From Onishia niordana (GTDB taxonomy: Bacteria > Pseudomonadota > Gammaproteobacteria > Pseudomonadales > Halomonadaceae): DNA of 64,000 nucleotides. The DNA lies in contig NZ_SDSD01000004.1 of NCBI RefSeq assembly GCF_004798965.1, forward strand, positions 186,001-250,000, written 5' to 3'. The first letter of the stretch is position 1; each line of letters starts with the position of its first letter. Of the stretch, positions 1-8,865 are shown one piece after another. The notes under the pieces were generated by a model. That model had not been told where the DNA came from. It did no database searches and saw nothing but the letters and a program-made list of their open reading frames with translations. The position numbers and the translations under genes are program-made.

Positions 1-1
1 G

Positions 2-568
2 ATCAATGAGATCGTCAATGTGATGGACGGCATCTCTTTCCAGACCAATCTGCTGGCACTGAACGCCTCGGTGGAGGCGGCACGGGCCGGTGAACAGGGG
101 CGTGGCTTTGCGGTCGTGGCCGGGGAGGTGCGCCAGCTGGCGAGCCGCTCGGCAGAGGCCGCCAAGCAGATCAAGGGCCTGATCGAGACCTCCAGTGCTC
201 GCACCGAAGAGGGCGCGGCCCAGGTGCGCGCCGCCGGCGAGACCATGGAAGAGATCGTACAGAGTGTCACCCGAGTCACCGACGTGCTGGGTGAAATCAC
301 CGCCGCGACCGGTGAGCAGAGCGAGGGTATCGGTCAGGTCAATGTGGCCGTGTCCGAGCTGGACCGCATGACCCAGCAGAACGCTGCCCTGGTCGAGGAG
401 TCGACCACTGCCGCCGAGCAACTGAAGGATCAGGCGGACCGGCTCACCGAGGCGGTGGCTGGCTTCACGCTGAGCGAGTCTGCCCTTGACGCCGGGCGAG
501 GCGCGTTGCCGCCACTCGGCGATGCCGGGATGGACGCCAAGCGTCGTCCCAGCCTCGAATTCGCCTGA
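2..568 (+). CDS. Methyl-accepting chemotaxis protein, C-terminal part (5' end outside window)
   Basis: The cytoplasmic signalling domain of a chemoreceptor; the reading frame is open from the first bases, so the sensor and membrane parts lie upstream of the window. It contains the conserved hairpin tip ([20 protein letters not shown]) that binds CheA and CheW, then a long coiled-coil return arm with Glu/Gln-rich methylation-type heptads. It ends in RRPSLEFA, so it lacks a CheR/CheB-docking NWETF-type pentapeptide. Its last 150 or so residues are almost identical to those of the next receptor at 989-3130, which points to a recent tandem duplication or gene conversion. The family assignment is very secure; the ligand is unknown. 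Confidence 0.95.
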   Translation: MNEIVNVMDGISFQTNLLALNASVEAARAGEQGRGFAVVAGEVRQLASRSAEAAKQIKGLIETSSARTEEGAAQVRAAGETMEEIVQSVTRVTDVLGEITAATGEQSEGIGQVNVAVSELDRMTQQNAALVEESTTAAEQLKDQADRLTEAVAGFTLSESALDAGRGALPPLGDAGMDAKRRPSLEFA

Positions 569-621
569 CCCTCTAGTGCGAGTCCTTCCCTCTAAGATGG
601 GAAGTCGCGCACTCGTTTCAT

Positions 622-671
622 GAAAAGCCCCGCCGCTCCGGCCCACCATGGTCGGGGCGGTGGGGCTTTCT
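622..671 (+). terminator. Rho-independent terminator after the first chemoreceptor
   Basis: A long GC-rich stem (AAAGCCCCGCCGCTCCG pairing with CGGGGCGGTGGGGCTTT) ends in a short T run. It lies about 55 bp after the receptor stop codon and separates the two chemoreceptor transcription units. Confidence 0.75.
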
Positions 672-988
672 GGTTCGCTACGTTGCTGGCGTGCTCAGCC
701 GAGTCGGCTCCTTTTCCGTGTGGGCCGAATGTCGACGATGCCTCAAGTCGTGTTCCTCGACGCCGATAACCTATCCATGGAAGCCACGGCCAGGTGTACC
801 TAGCTCCTCGTCGCCTTTGGTTAGCGAGTCGTGCTTCGTGTTGTTACGACGGTCATTACTTCAGTCATAACAACAATCGTTACTACGGCTGCGTAGCCTG
901 GTGGTGCCTCGGCATCTTTTATCAACGCCCTGGACAGCTACCTGAGCGTCGCACCCTGTTACCCATTCCCCTGAAGAGAATAATATCA
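672..988. other. Intergenic leader between chemoreceptors
   Basis: About 320 bp without a convincing gene. The downstream receptor frame stays open back to 794, but that stretch has neither receptor-like N-terminal sequence nor a ribosome-binding site. It probably holds the receptor promoter; I could not pick one out with confidence. Confidence 0.4.
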
Positions 989-3130
989 ATGCGTTTCAAG
1001 TCCTTACGCTCCTTCGTCACCTTATTGGTGGGGGGCTGTATCCTAATCGTGGTCGCCGCGCTGGTGAGCTATGCGATGATCGCCAACTCCCGTTCCCAGG
1101 CCCTCGTCGAGGACCGCACCAGCGAACTACTACGCGATAACGCTCGCGAGCGGCTGATGGCATTGGCCGAGGCCCAGAGTCAGGATATCCAGCGCCGGCT
1201 TGAACGGGCCCTGCTGCTGGCCGAACAGCTTGCTGATACCAATGCCCTGATGGGCCAGCGCGACGCAGAGGGTCAGGCGAAATTGGTGCTTGGGCGTCAT
1301 GAGCTGTCCAATCTGACTCGCGACCTGGTGGCCCAGAATCCCGATCTGCTGGATGCCTTCATCGGCTGGGAGCCCAATGCGTTTGGTTCTGATGCGGTAT
1401 TCGAAGGCAAGACCGACGAGGGCTACGACGGCAGTGGCCGTTTCATGCCCTGGTGGTATCGCAGTGGCGAGGGCCAGATCGAGGTATTGCCGCTGGGCGG
1501 TAGCATGGAGAGTGAGGAGCGCAACGCCGAGGGCATTCGTGCGGGTGAGTATTATCTTTGCCCGAAGGAAACCAAACGTGCCTGTATCATCGACCCGCAT
1601 TACTACGACTATGGCGACGAGCGCTACCTGGTAACCTCCTTTAACGCGCCTATCCTCGTTGACGGCGATTATCGCGGTGTTGCCGGTGTCGATCTCGACG
1701 TGGAGTTCCTTCAGGGCCTGCTGGACGAGGCCAATGCCGGACTTTACTCAGGTGCCGGTGAGATGACCTTGGTGGGATCCCGTGGGGTGTTGGCAGGTGC
1801 CACGGCCAACGCCAAGACCGATGGGCTGGGCAAGCTTGCCGATGAGGTGCTCGGTGATGACATGAACCAGCGGCTCGAGGCGGCCCGCGAGGCCGGCGAG
1901 GCGATCTTCGCTTTTGATGAGGTGCAAGAGCGCTTCGAGGTGACCTGGCCCTTCACTATCGGTGGCACCGATGAAACCTGGGTGTTGTCGATGCGTCTTC
2001 CCGAGCAGGCGGTCATGGCGGGACTCATCGACCTGCGTGGCCAGCTTGCCGATCAACGCGAAGCGGACCTGCTCGGCATGCTCCTGATGGGCCTGGTCAT
2101 TGCCGTGCTCGGTCTACTGGCAAGCTACCTGGTCGGGGGGAGCATCGCTCGACCGCTTCGCCAGCTCGCCGAGCGCATGGGTGACATCGCCTCCGGCGAA
2201 GGTGACCTGACCGCCCGCCTGCCGGTCCGGGGGCGCAACGAGACGGCCGAATTGGCGACCCAGTTCAATGCGTTTGTCGAAAAGATGAACAATGTGCTGC
2301 TCGACGTGCGGGACAGCAGCGAGTCGGTGCGCATTGCCGCCACCGAGATCGCCGATGGCGGTCAGGATCTCTCACGGCGGACCGAGAACGCCGCCTCTAG
2401 CCTGCAAGAAACCTCGGCCTCGATGGAAGAGATCACCAGCACGGTTGCGCATACCGCCGAGTCCTCACGGCAGGCCAATACGTTAGCCGCATCGGCATCT
2501 GATGTCGCGCGCCGCGGCGGTCAGGCGGTCGGCCAGGTGGTCGACACCATGCAGGGCATTCGCGATTCGTCGGCGCAGATCAGCGAGATCGTCAATGTCA
2601 TGGATGGCATCGCCTTCCAGACCAATCTGTTGGCGCTGAACGCCTCGGTGGAGGCGGCGCGGGCCGGGGAGCAGGGTCGTGGCTTCGCCGTAGTGGCCGG
2701 TGAGGTGCGCCAGCTGGCCTCGCGCAGTGCCGAGGCCGCCAAGCAGATCAAGGGCCTGATCGAGACCTCCAGCGCCCGCACCGAAGAGGGCGCGGCCCAG
2801 GTGCGCGCCGCCGGCGAGACCATGGAAGAGATCGTGCAGAGTGTTACCCGGGTTACCGACGTGCTGGGCGAGATCACTGCTGCTACCGGCGAGCAGAGCG
2901 ATGGCATTGGCCAGGTCAATGTGGCCGTGTCCGAACTGGATCGCATGACGCAGCAGAACGCCGCCCTGGTTGAGGAATCGACGACCGCTGCCGAGCAGCT
3001 GAAGGATCAGGCGGATCGGTTGAGCGAAGTAGTGGCCGGCTTCACCTTGCGTGATAACAGCGAGCGGCCGGCGTTGGCATCGACGCCAGCTCCGGCTCCG
3101 GCGTCGCCCAGGCGCCTGGAGCACGCCTGA
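989..3130 (+). CDS. Methyl-accepting chemotaxis protein with dCache-type sensor
   Basis: A full-length chemoreceptor of 713 residues. The chosen ATG follows a GAAGAGAA stretch and is followed directly by the first membrane helix (about residues 10-30); the frame is open further upstream, but that part does not look coding. A large periplasmic region of about 320 residues has the tryptophan/tyrosine-rich dCache-like pattern usual for amino-acid or organic-acid sensors. A second membrane helix lies at about 360-382, then HAMP (to about 436) and the signalling domain, with the CheA/CheW-binding tip near residue 544. The C-terminus (PRRLEHA) has no NWETF-type tether. The signalling half is nearly identical to the receptor at 2-568. 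The ligand cannot be told from sequence. Confidence 0.93.
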   Translation: MRFKSLRSFVTLLVGGCILIVVAALVSYAMIANSRSQALVEDRTSELLRDNARERLMALAEAQSQDIQRRLERALLLAEQLADTNALMGQRDAEGQAKLVLGRHELSNLTRDLVAQNPDLLDAFIGWEPNAFGSDAVFEGKTDEGYDGSGRFMPWWYRSGEGQIEVLPLGGSMESEERNAEGIRAGEYYLCPKETKRACIIDPHYYDYGDERYLVTSFNAPILVDGDYRGVAGVDLDVEFLQGLLDEANAGLYSGAGEMTLVGSRGVLAGATANAKTDGLGKLADEVLGDDMNQRLEAAREAGEAIFAFDEVQERFEVTWPFTIGGTDETWVLSMRLPEQAVMAGLIDLRGQLADQREADLLGMLLMGLVIAVLGLLASYLVGGSIARPLRQLAERMGDIASGEGDLTARLPVRGRNETAELATQFNAFVEKMNNVLLDVRDSSESVRIAATEIADGGQDLSRRTENAASSLQETSASMEEITSTVAHTAESSRQANTLAASASDVARRGGQAVGQVVDTMQGIRDSSAQISEIVNVMDGIAFQTNLLALNASVEAARAGEQGRGFAVVAGEVRQLASRSAEAAKQIKGLIETSSARTEEGAAQVRAAGETMEEIVQSVTRVTDVLGEITAATGEQSDGIGQVNVAVSELDRMTQQNAALVEESTTAAEQLKDQADRLSEVVAGFTLRDNSERPALASTPAPAPASPRRLEHA

Positions 3131-3142
3131 TCGGCGTCTGCT

Positions 3143-4075
3143 TCAGGGCGTGAGCGGCAGGGGAATCTCATCGCTACGCTGGATGCCGGCGGTCATCTGC
3201 CGGCATAGCTTGAGGTATTCCCGTATGCCGGTCGTCAGGTACTTGTGCCGGTGCCAGATGAAGGAGAACTGACGGCGCAGGTCCAGGTCCGGGGTGGCCA
3301 GTGGCACGAGGCTACCCCGGCGGAAGGCGTCGCGCACGGCCAGGCGCGATACGCAGCCGATGCCTAGGCCGGATTCGACCGCCCGCTTGATGCCCTCGGT
3401 GTGCTCCAGTTCCAGCAGAATGTTGAAGCGCCCGCGTCGATGACGGGCGGCGTGTTCAAGCGTCAGGCGAGTACCCGACCCCGGTTCCCGCATGATCCAG
3501 TCTTCGCGCAGCAGGCGGCTCATGTCCAGCGCGCTGCTTCCCGCCAGATGATGATGGGGCGCGCAGAACACCACCAGTTCGTCCTCTACCCAGGGCTGCA
3601 TGACCAGCGACTCGTGCTGGCAGTCGCCCTCGATCAACCCCAGATCCAGCTCATGATGGGCCACCCGCTCGGTGATACTGCGGGTGTTGCCCACCTGTAA
3701 GCGTACCCGGCTATCAGGATGTGCCTTGAGGAAGTCGCTGATCAAGAGGGTGGCCAGATAGTTGCCGATGGTAAGCGTCGCGCCGACATCCAGCGAACCG
3801 ATGCCGCGCTGGCCGCGTAGCAGCTCCTCGATCTCTTCACCGCGGTCGAGCAGCGCCACCGCCTTGGGCAGCAGCTGGAAGCCCAGAGCGTTGAGTTTCA
3901 GCCGCTTGCCGACCCGGTCCAGCAGCTGACAGTCGAATTGGCGCTCGAGCTCTGAAAGGGCGGTGCTGGCCGCCGATTGCGACAGCGCCAGCTCCCGAGC
4001 GGCCTGGGAGACACTCTCATGCTGAGCGACGGCGACGAAGACTTCTAGCTGGCGCAGGGTATAGCGCATGATCAC
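3143..4075 (-). CDS. finR: LysR-family regulator divergent from fpr (FinR-like)
   Basis: A 310-residue LysR-type regulator. The N-terminal winged helix-turn-helix (LRQLEVFVAVAQHESVSQAA and following) recognises DNA, and a substrate-binding-like effector domain follows from about residue 92. It is transcribed away from ferredoxin-NADP reductase; in Pseudomonas the LysR regulator in this position is FinR, the redox-responsive activator of fpr. The shared intergenic region holds a 14-bp-arm inverted repeat next to the fpr -35 box, as expected for a LysR operator. The family is certain; the FinR name rests on gene position. Confidence 0.8.
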   Translation of the reverse strand: MIMRYTLRQLEVFVAVAQHESVSQAARELALSQSAASTALSELERQFDCQLLDRVGKRLKLNALGFQLLPKAVALLDRGEEIEELLRGQRGIGSLDVGATLTIGNYLATLLISDFLKAHPDSRVRLQVGNTRSITERVAHHELDLGLIEGDCQHESLVMQPWVEDELVVFCAPHHHLAGSSALDMSRLLREDWIMREPGSGTRLTLEHAARHRRGRFNILLELEHTEGIKRAVESGLGIGCVSRLAVRDAFRRGSLVPLATPDLDLRRQFSFIWHRHKYLTTGIREYLKLCRQMTAGIQRSDEIPLPLTP

Positions 4076-4083
4076 ACTCCGAA

Positions 4084-4125
4084 GGTTTGTATCGATATTA
4101 TAGATAAGTGTTATCCATACAAACC
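4084..4125. promoter_or_regulatory. LysR (FinR-type) operator between finR and fpr
   Basis: An inverted repeat with 14-bp arms, GGTTTGTATCGATA (4084-4097) and TATCCATACAAACC (4112-4125), matching at 13 of 14 positions across a 14-bp spacer. It ends 3 bp before the fpr -35 hexamer, a typical place for a LysR activator site, and would also allow autoregulation of the divergent regulator. Confidence 0.75.
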
Positions 4126-4127
4126 AT

Positions 4128-4156
4128 TTAACAGATAGATCGTCGGTGCTTAGAAT
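4128..4156 (+). promoter_or_regulatory. Sigma-70 promoter of fpr
   Basis: TTAACA (4128-4133) and TAGAAT (4151-4156) are separated by exactly 17 bp. Transcription would start about 65 bp before the fpr GTG. The LysR operator lies directly upstream. Confidence 0.65.
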
Positions 4157-4227
4157 CCACCTATTGATCTTATCGGCGACGTTATTTCTTTCGGGAATAT
4201 GCGCCTTGAACAGTTAAGGAGTCGGTC

Positions 4228-5004
4228 GTGAGCAAGTTTGCCCTGGAAGAAGTCTTAAGCGTCCATCACTGGAACGATACCCTGTTCAGCTTCAAGACCA
4301 CCCGCGAACGCAGCCTGCGCTTCAAGAACGGCCAATTCGTAATGATCGGTCTCGAAGTAGAAGGCAAGCCGCTGATGCGTGCCTACTCGATCGCCAGCCC
4401 CAACTACGAGGATCACCTCGAGTTCTTCAGCATCAAGGTGCCCGACGGCCCGCTGACATCGCGCCTGCAGCACCTTGAGGTCGGCGATCAGATCATGGTC
4501 AGCCGTAAGCCCACCGGCACCCTGGTCACCGACGACCTGCTGCCGGGCCGCAATCTCTATCTGCTCTCCACCGGCACCGGCCTTGCGCCCTTCATGAGCC
4601 TGATTCAGGACCCGGAGGCCTACGAGCGCTTCGAGAAGATCGTGCTGATCCACGGTGTGCGCTCTGTCAGCGAACTGGCCTACGCCGACTTCATCACCAA
4701 GGAACTGCCGGCGCACGAATATCTGGGTGAGGAAATCGCCGAGAAACTGGTCTATTACCCGACAGTGACCCGCGAGGAGTTCCACACTCAAGGGCGCCTG
4801 ACCGACCATATTCGTAGCGGCAAGCTCGCCGAGGATACTGGCCTGCCACCGCTCGACCCCAAGCAGGATCGCGCCATGATCTGCGGCAGCCCGGCGATGC
4901 TTGATGAGTCCAGCGCCCTGCTCGACGATCTGGGCTTCAAGATCTCGCCGCGCCTGGGCGAGCCCGGCGACTACGTGATCGAGCGCGCCTTCGTCGAGAA
5001 ATAA
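4228..5004 (+). CDS. fpr: Ferredoxin/flavodoxin-NADP+ reductase
   Basis: A 258-residue FAD enzyme that passes electrons between NADPH and ferredoxin or flavodoxin, supporting iron-sulfur and oxidative-stress repair. RAYS (51-54) is the FAD-binding motif and GTGLAPF (116-122) the NADP-binding loop; the C-terminus AFVEK matches the bacterial subclass that lacks the plant-type terminal tyrosine. The GTG start is set by an AAGGA ribosome-binding site 8 bp upstream. It stands alone downstream of the finR operator and ends before a double hairpin. Confidence 0.95.
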   Translation: MSKFALEEVLSVHHWNDTLFSFKTTRERSLRFKNGQFVMIGLEVEGKPLMRAYSIASPNYEDHLEFFSIKVPDGPLTSRLQHLEVGDQIMVSRKPTGTLVTDDLLPGRNLYLLSTGTGLAPFMSLIQDPEAYERFEKIVLIHGVRSVSELAYADFITKELPAHEYLGEEIAEKLVYYPTVTREEFHTQGRLTDHIRSGKLAEDTGLPPLDPKQDRAMICGSPAMLDESSALLDDLGFKISPRLGEPGDYVIERAFVEK

Positions 5005-5059
5005 GCCTTAGCAACAAGGCCGATAAGACGTGGGCAGTGCGTAACTCGCAAGAAGCCCG

Positions 5060-5094
5060 CTAGGCTCGAAGCCCCATTGGCGTCTCGAGCCTAG
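5060..5094. repeat. CTAGGCTCGA inverted repeat downstream of fpr
   Basis: Perfect 10-bp arms (5060-5069 and 5085-5094) around a 15-bp loop, just before the fpr terminator. A closely related stem based on AGGCTCGAG occurs at 36599-36619. Confidence 0.6.
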
Positions 5095-5100
5095 ATCGTA

Positions 5101-5135
5101 AAAAACCCCGTCCGGTCAGCCCGGCGGGGTTTTTG
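5101..5135 (+). terminator. fpr terminator
   Basis: A stem built on AAAAACCCCG and CGGGGTTTTT around a short loop, with A and T tracts on either side. It could work in both directions, also for the minus-strand PII region. Confidence 0.8.
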
Positions 5136-5166
5136 CTGTCAGGACGACAAGGCCGAAGCCTATTGC

Positions 5167-5271
5167 GTTAGACGGCGTCCTTGTCGGTTTCGCCGGTGCG
5201 GATGCGACGGTGCGGCGTTCCGCTTACCTGCTCCAGCGGGGAGACGAAGATCTTGCCATCGCCGATCTTGC
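5167..5271 (-). pseudogene. Duplicated 3' fragment of glnK
   Basis: Repeats the last 87 or so bp of the adjacent glnK (5321-5409), including its stop codon, but is split by a 16-bp insertion after position 5206. The first 40 bp match exactly and the remainder differs at only one or two positions. It has no start and no upstream half, so it is a non-functional remnant of a PII gene or of a local duplication. Confidence 0.8.
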
Positions 5272-5321
5272 TGCCTGTATGAGCGCGACCTGGGCTTGAG
5301 CCGCCGGTAACTCTTCCCGCG

Positions 5322-5828
<507 letters not shown>

Positions 5829-7079
5829 TCATTTTTTGGCGACGTTGAATTCGGGGTAGGCTTCCAGGCCACACTCTGCAAGGTCGACGCCTTCGTATTC
5901 TTCTTCTTCGCTGACCCGCACGCCCATGATGGCCTTGAGGATCAGCCACACCACCAGGCTTGCCAGGAAGACCCAGGCGAAGATGCCGGCGATGCCGATG
6001 ATCTGAGCGTCAAAGGAAGCACCGTCATTGGAGAGCGGCACGGCCAGGACGCCCCAGATGCCGACTACACCATGCACCGAGATGGCACCGACCGGGTCAT
6101 CGAGCTTCAGCTTGTCGAGGCTGACGATGGCCAGCACCACGATCAGGCCACCGATGGCGCCGATGAGAGTAGCGCCCAGTGCCGAGGGAGACAGGGGATC
6201 GGCCGTGATGGCGACCAGCCCAGCCAGTGCACCGTTCAGCGCCATGGTCAGGTCCGCCTTGCGGAACCACAGCTTGGCCAGGATCAGTGCGGCGATCACG
6301 CCGCCGGCCGCCGCAGCGTTGGTGTTGACGAACACCTGAGCCACATTGTTGGCCGACGTGGCGTCAGACAGTTTCAGTTCCGAGCCACCGTTGAAGCCGA
6401 ACCAGCCCATCCACAGGATGAAGGTACCCAGGGTAGCCAGCGGCATGTTGGCGCCGGGGATGGCGTAGATGCTGCCATCCTTGCCGTACTTGCCCTTACG
6501 CGGGCCCAGCACGAGCACTCCCGCGAGTGCTGCGGCTGCACCGGCCAGGTGCACGATGCCGGAACCGGCATAGTCGGAATAACCGACCTCGGCAAGCCAG
6601 CCACCACCCCAGGTCCAGTAGCCGGACACCGGGTAGATAAAGCCGGTCATGACCACCGCAAAGGCCAGGAAGGCCCACAGTTTCATGCGCTCGGCCACGG
6701 CACCGGAGACGATGGACATGGCCGTTGCCACGAACACGACCTGGAAGAAGAAGTCAGAACGCATCGAGTAGTAGGGCGCGTCGTCACCGCCGCCGGTGAT
6801 GGCGTCCATGGTGTTTTCGCCGCCGATCAGGAAACCCAGGTTCGGCAGGATGCCGCCACCGTTGCCGGAATACATGATGTAGTAACCGATCACCAAGTAC
6901 ATGGTGCAGGCAATCGCAAACAGCGCGACGTTCTTGGTCAGGATCTCGGCGGTGTTCTTGGAACGGACCAGGCCAGCTTCAAGCATCGCAAAGCCAGCGG
7001 CCATCCACATCACCAGCACGCCGCAGATGAGGAAGTAGAAGGTATCGAGCGCGTAAGTCAGCTCTGAAAGTTCGGTCAT
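5829..7079 (-). CDS. amtB: Ammonium transporter AmtB
   Basis: A 416-residue ammonium channel of the Amt/Rh family with about 11 membrane helices. The first helix region (CGVLVMWMAAGFAMLEAG) and the GGGWLAEVGYSDYAGSGIVH segment with its pore histidine are characteristic, and a second pore histidine is in SVHGVVGIWG. The start is the ATG after an AGGAGAG site; the frame runs about 170 bp further upstream without coding features. It follows the PII gene at 7189-7527, the classic glnK-amtB pair in which de-uridylylated PII plugs the channel when nitrogen is plentiful. Confidence 0.96.
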   Translation of the reverse strand: MTELSELTYALDTFYFLICGVLVMWMAAGFAMLEAGLVRSKNTAEILTKNVALFAIACTMYLVIGYYIMYSGNGGGILPNLGFLIGGENTMDAITGGGDDAPYYSMRSDFFFQVVFVATAMSIVSGAVAERMKLWAFLAFAVVMTGFIYPVSGYWTWGGGWLAEVGYSDYAGSGIVHLAGAAAALAGVLVLGPRKGKYGKDGSIYAIPGANMPLATLGTFILWMGWFGFNGGSELKLSDATSANNVAQVFVNTNAAAAGGVIAALILAKLWFRKADLTMALNGALAGLVAITADPLSPSALGATLIGAIGGLIVVLAIVSLDKLKLDDPVGAISVHGVVGIWGVLAVPLSNDGASFDAQIIGIAGIFAWVFLASLVVWLILKAIMGVRVSEEEEYEGVDLAECGLEAYPEFNVAKK

Positions 7080-7188
7080 GGGGTACTCTCCTGGGCCAGC
7101 GTGCCCTAGTGTCATTGTTACGCTGACGGTGGTACTCGCGTTATGGGTTAGTTTGTTGCAAGGAGCCCTGCGTCGGGTTCTGGACGAA

Positions 7189-7590
<402 letters not shown>

Positions 7591-7594
7591 TTAA

Positions 7595-7610
7595 GCGCAT
7601 AGCATGCCAA
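7595..7610 (-). promoter_or_regulatory. Sigma-54 (-24/-12) promoter of glnK-amtB
   Basis: Minus-strand TTGGCATGCTATGCGC has the invariant GG and GC ten bases apart and a strong -24 half (TTGGCATG). The -12 half (GCGC for TTGC) is weaker. It lies about 70 bp before the PII start codon. Confidence 0.6.
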
Positions 7611-7662
7611 TGAATATAAAATCCCTTTAAATCATAAGGATGTTGAGGGTTTTTCTGGCCTT

Positions 7663-7679
7663 TGCAAGATGGTTTTGCA
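7663..7679. promoter_or_regulatory. Probable second NtrC site
   Basis: TGCAAGATGGTTTTGCA keeps the outer TGCA arms of the NtrC consensus but is weaker inside. Its centre is 33 bp (about three helical turns) from the stronger site at 7696-7712. Confidence 0.45.
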
Positions 7680-7695
7680 GCGCAGCATGGATTGC

Positions 7696-7712
7696 TGCAC
7701 TAATCTGGTGCT
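7696..7712. promoter_or_regulatory. NtrC enhancer site upstream of glnK-amtB
   Basis: TGCACTAATCTGGTGCT is close to the NtrC dyad TGCACYAWWWTGGTGCA. It lies about 90-100 bp upstream of the sigma-54-like promoter, the usual enhancer distance. Confidence 0.7.
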
Positions 7713-7845
7713 TACGCATCGCGACGATGCGCCGAGAGGGTGCGCTGAGAGATGATGCTTACAGAGACGCACAGGGCATGCGCGATTGCCATGCCTTGCG
7801 TATCCTGTAACCAGTGATCGATATTGACCGTAAGGAGTGCGACCC

Positions 7846-8241
7846 ATGGTGACGAACGACCGTATCAGCCGTCTGGCCCAGCAGCTCGGTGAGCGCCTGC
7901 AGGGTGCCTCCCACGCGCCCGAGGAGCTGCAGCGCAACGTGCAGCAGGTGGTCAAAGGGGCTTTCGACCGCATGGAGCTGGTGACCCGCGAGGACTTCGA
8001 CATCCTAATGGACGTGCTGCAACGCACCCGTTCGCGCGTCGAGTCGCTGGAGAAGCAGGTCGCGGCCCTTGAAGCCGCCATCGATCAAGATGCCCCAGCG
8101 TCTGTCGAAACGCCTTTAGCCGCCGAAGCCGCGGACGTTGCTCCGCAAGCGCTGGATGAGTCGCCGGCGGACGAAGAAACCTCGAGTGTCGATCAAGCGG
8201 CTGAGCCCTCCGCCGATAAGAAGGCACCTGGTCAGCACTGA
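7846..8241 (+). CDS. ubiK: Ubiquinone biosynthesis accessory factor UbiK
   Basis: A 131-residue protein of the BMFP/YqiC family, which helps the soluble ubiquinone biosynthesis complex under oxygen. The first 80 or so residues hold an amphipathic helix (ISRLAQQLGERLQG) and a trimeric coiled coil (RSRVESLEKQVAALEAAI); the rest is an acidic, low-complexity tail. The ATG is placed by an AAGGAG site ten bases upstream. A diverged copy of its last 29 codons occurs at the right end of the island (12717-12806), so the gene 3' end belongs to the duplicated block that flanks the island. Confidence 0.88.
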   Translation: MVTNDRISRLAQQLGERLQGASHAPEELQRNVQQVVKGAFDRMELVTREDFDILMDVLQRTRSRVESLEKQVAALEAAIDQDAPASVETPLAAEAADVAPQALDESPADEETSSVDQAAEPSADKKAPGQH

Positions 8242-8727
8242 ATTAGCGCTGCCTTTGCACGTGTCAGCGACAGGGGACCGTGTCCTGCGCTAGTGTCTAG
8301 GTGACGACACTGAGCTACGCAAGGAACGCGTATGACACTGGCGATCATCTCGAGCCGAGCAAGCCTCGGCCTCGAAGCCCCGGAAGTGCAGGTTGAAGTG
8401 CATCTGGCCAACGGCCTGCCGGGCCTGACCCTGGTGGGCCTGCCGGAGACCGCGGTCAAGGAAAGCCGTGAACGGGTGCGCAGCGCCCTGGTCAATTCCA
8501 ACCTCGAATTTCCCAACACCCGCCGCATCACCCTGAATCTGGCTCCTGCCGACCTGCCCAAGGAAGGCGGGCGCTTCGATTTGCCGATTGCGCTGGGCAT
8601 CCTGGTGGCCTCGGGCCAGGTGCCCGCCGAGTCCCTCAACGATCTGGAATGTGTTGGCGAGTTGGCTCTGGATGGCCGACTGCGCCCGGTGCCCGGTGTG
8701 TTGCCGGTGGCTTCTGCCGGCGGGCAT
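8150..8727 (+). repeat. Left copy of the ubiK-tail/comM-head direct repeat flanking the island
   Basis: This block (ubiK 3' end, intergenic region, first 396 or so bp of comM) recurs at 12715-13277 in the same orientation. The intergenic part and the first 150 bp of comM are almost identical; scattered, mostly silent changes appear further in and in the ubiK tail. The right copy is therefore a slightly diverged allele, not a fresh duplication. Confidence 0.85.
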
Positions 8728-8802
8728 AACCTCCTAATGTCATGCTTGTGGGGTCCAACCGCATCGTTATTTGCTATTAGGGACTGTCATTCGGCTATGT
8801 GA
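8332..8802 (+). pseudogene. Truncated comM remnant at the left end of the island
   Basis: Its first 131 or so codons match comM (12897 onward). The frame then jumps from VLPVA straight to SAGGHNLL, which in the intact protein lies about 85 codons further on, just before the Walker A loop. After this in-frame internal deletion it enters unrelated DNA and stops after 156 codons. Without the P-loop and the rest of the AAA domain it cannot be a working ComM. Confidence 0.88.
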
Positions 8803-8865
8803 GTGCTACCTTATTTGATATGATTTAAACTTTATGAAAAATATTTCTTATTGTCAGGGGCGCTG

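Noticed and set aside
6072-7067. 331-codon ORF on the plus strand opposite amtB
   Set aside because: Composition is His/Asp/Gly/Gln-rich, typical of the antisense frame of a GC-rich membrane-protein gene; amtB on the other strand is unambiguous.
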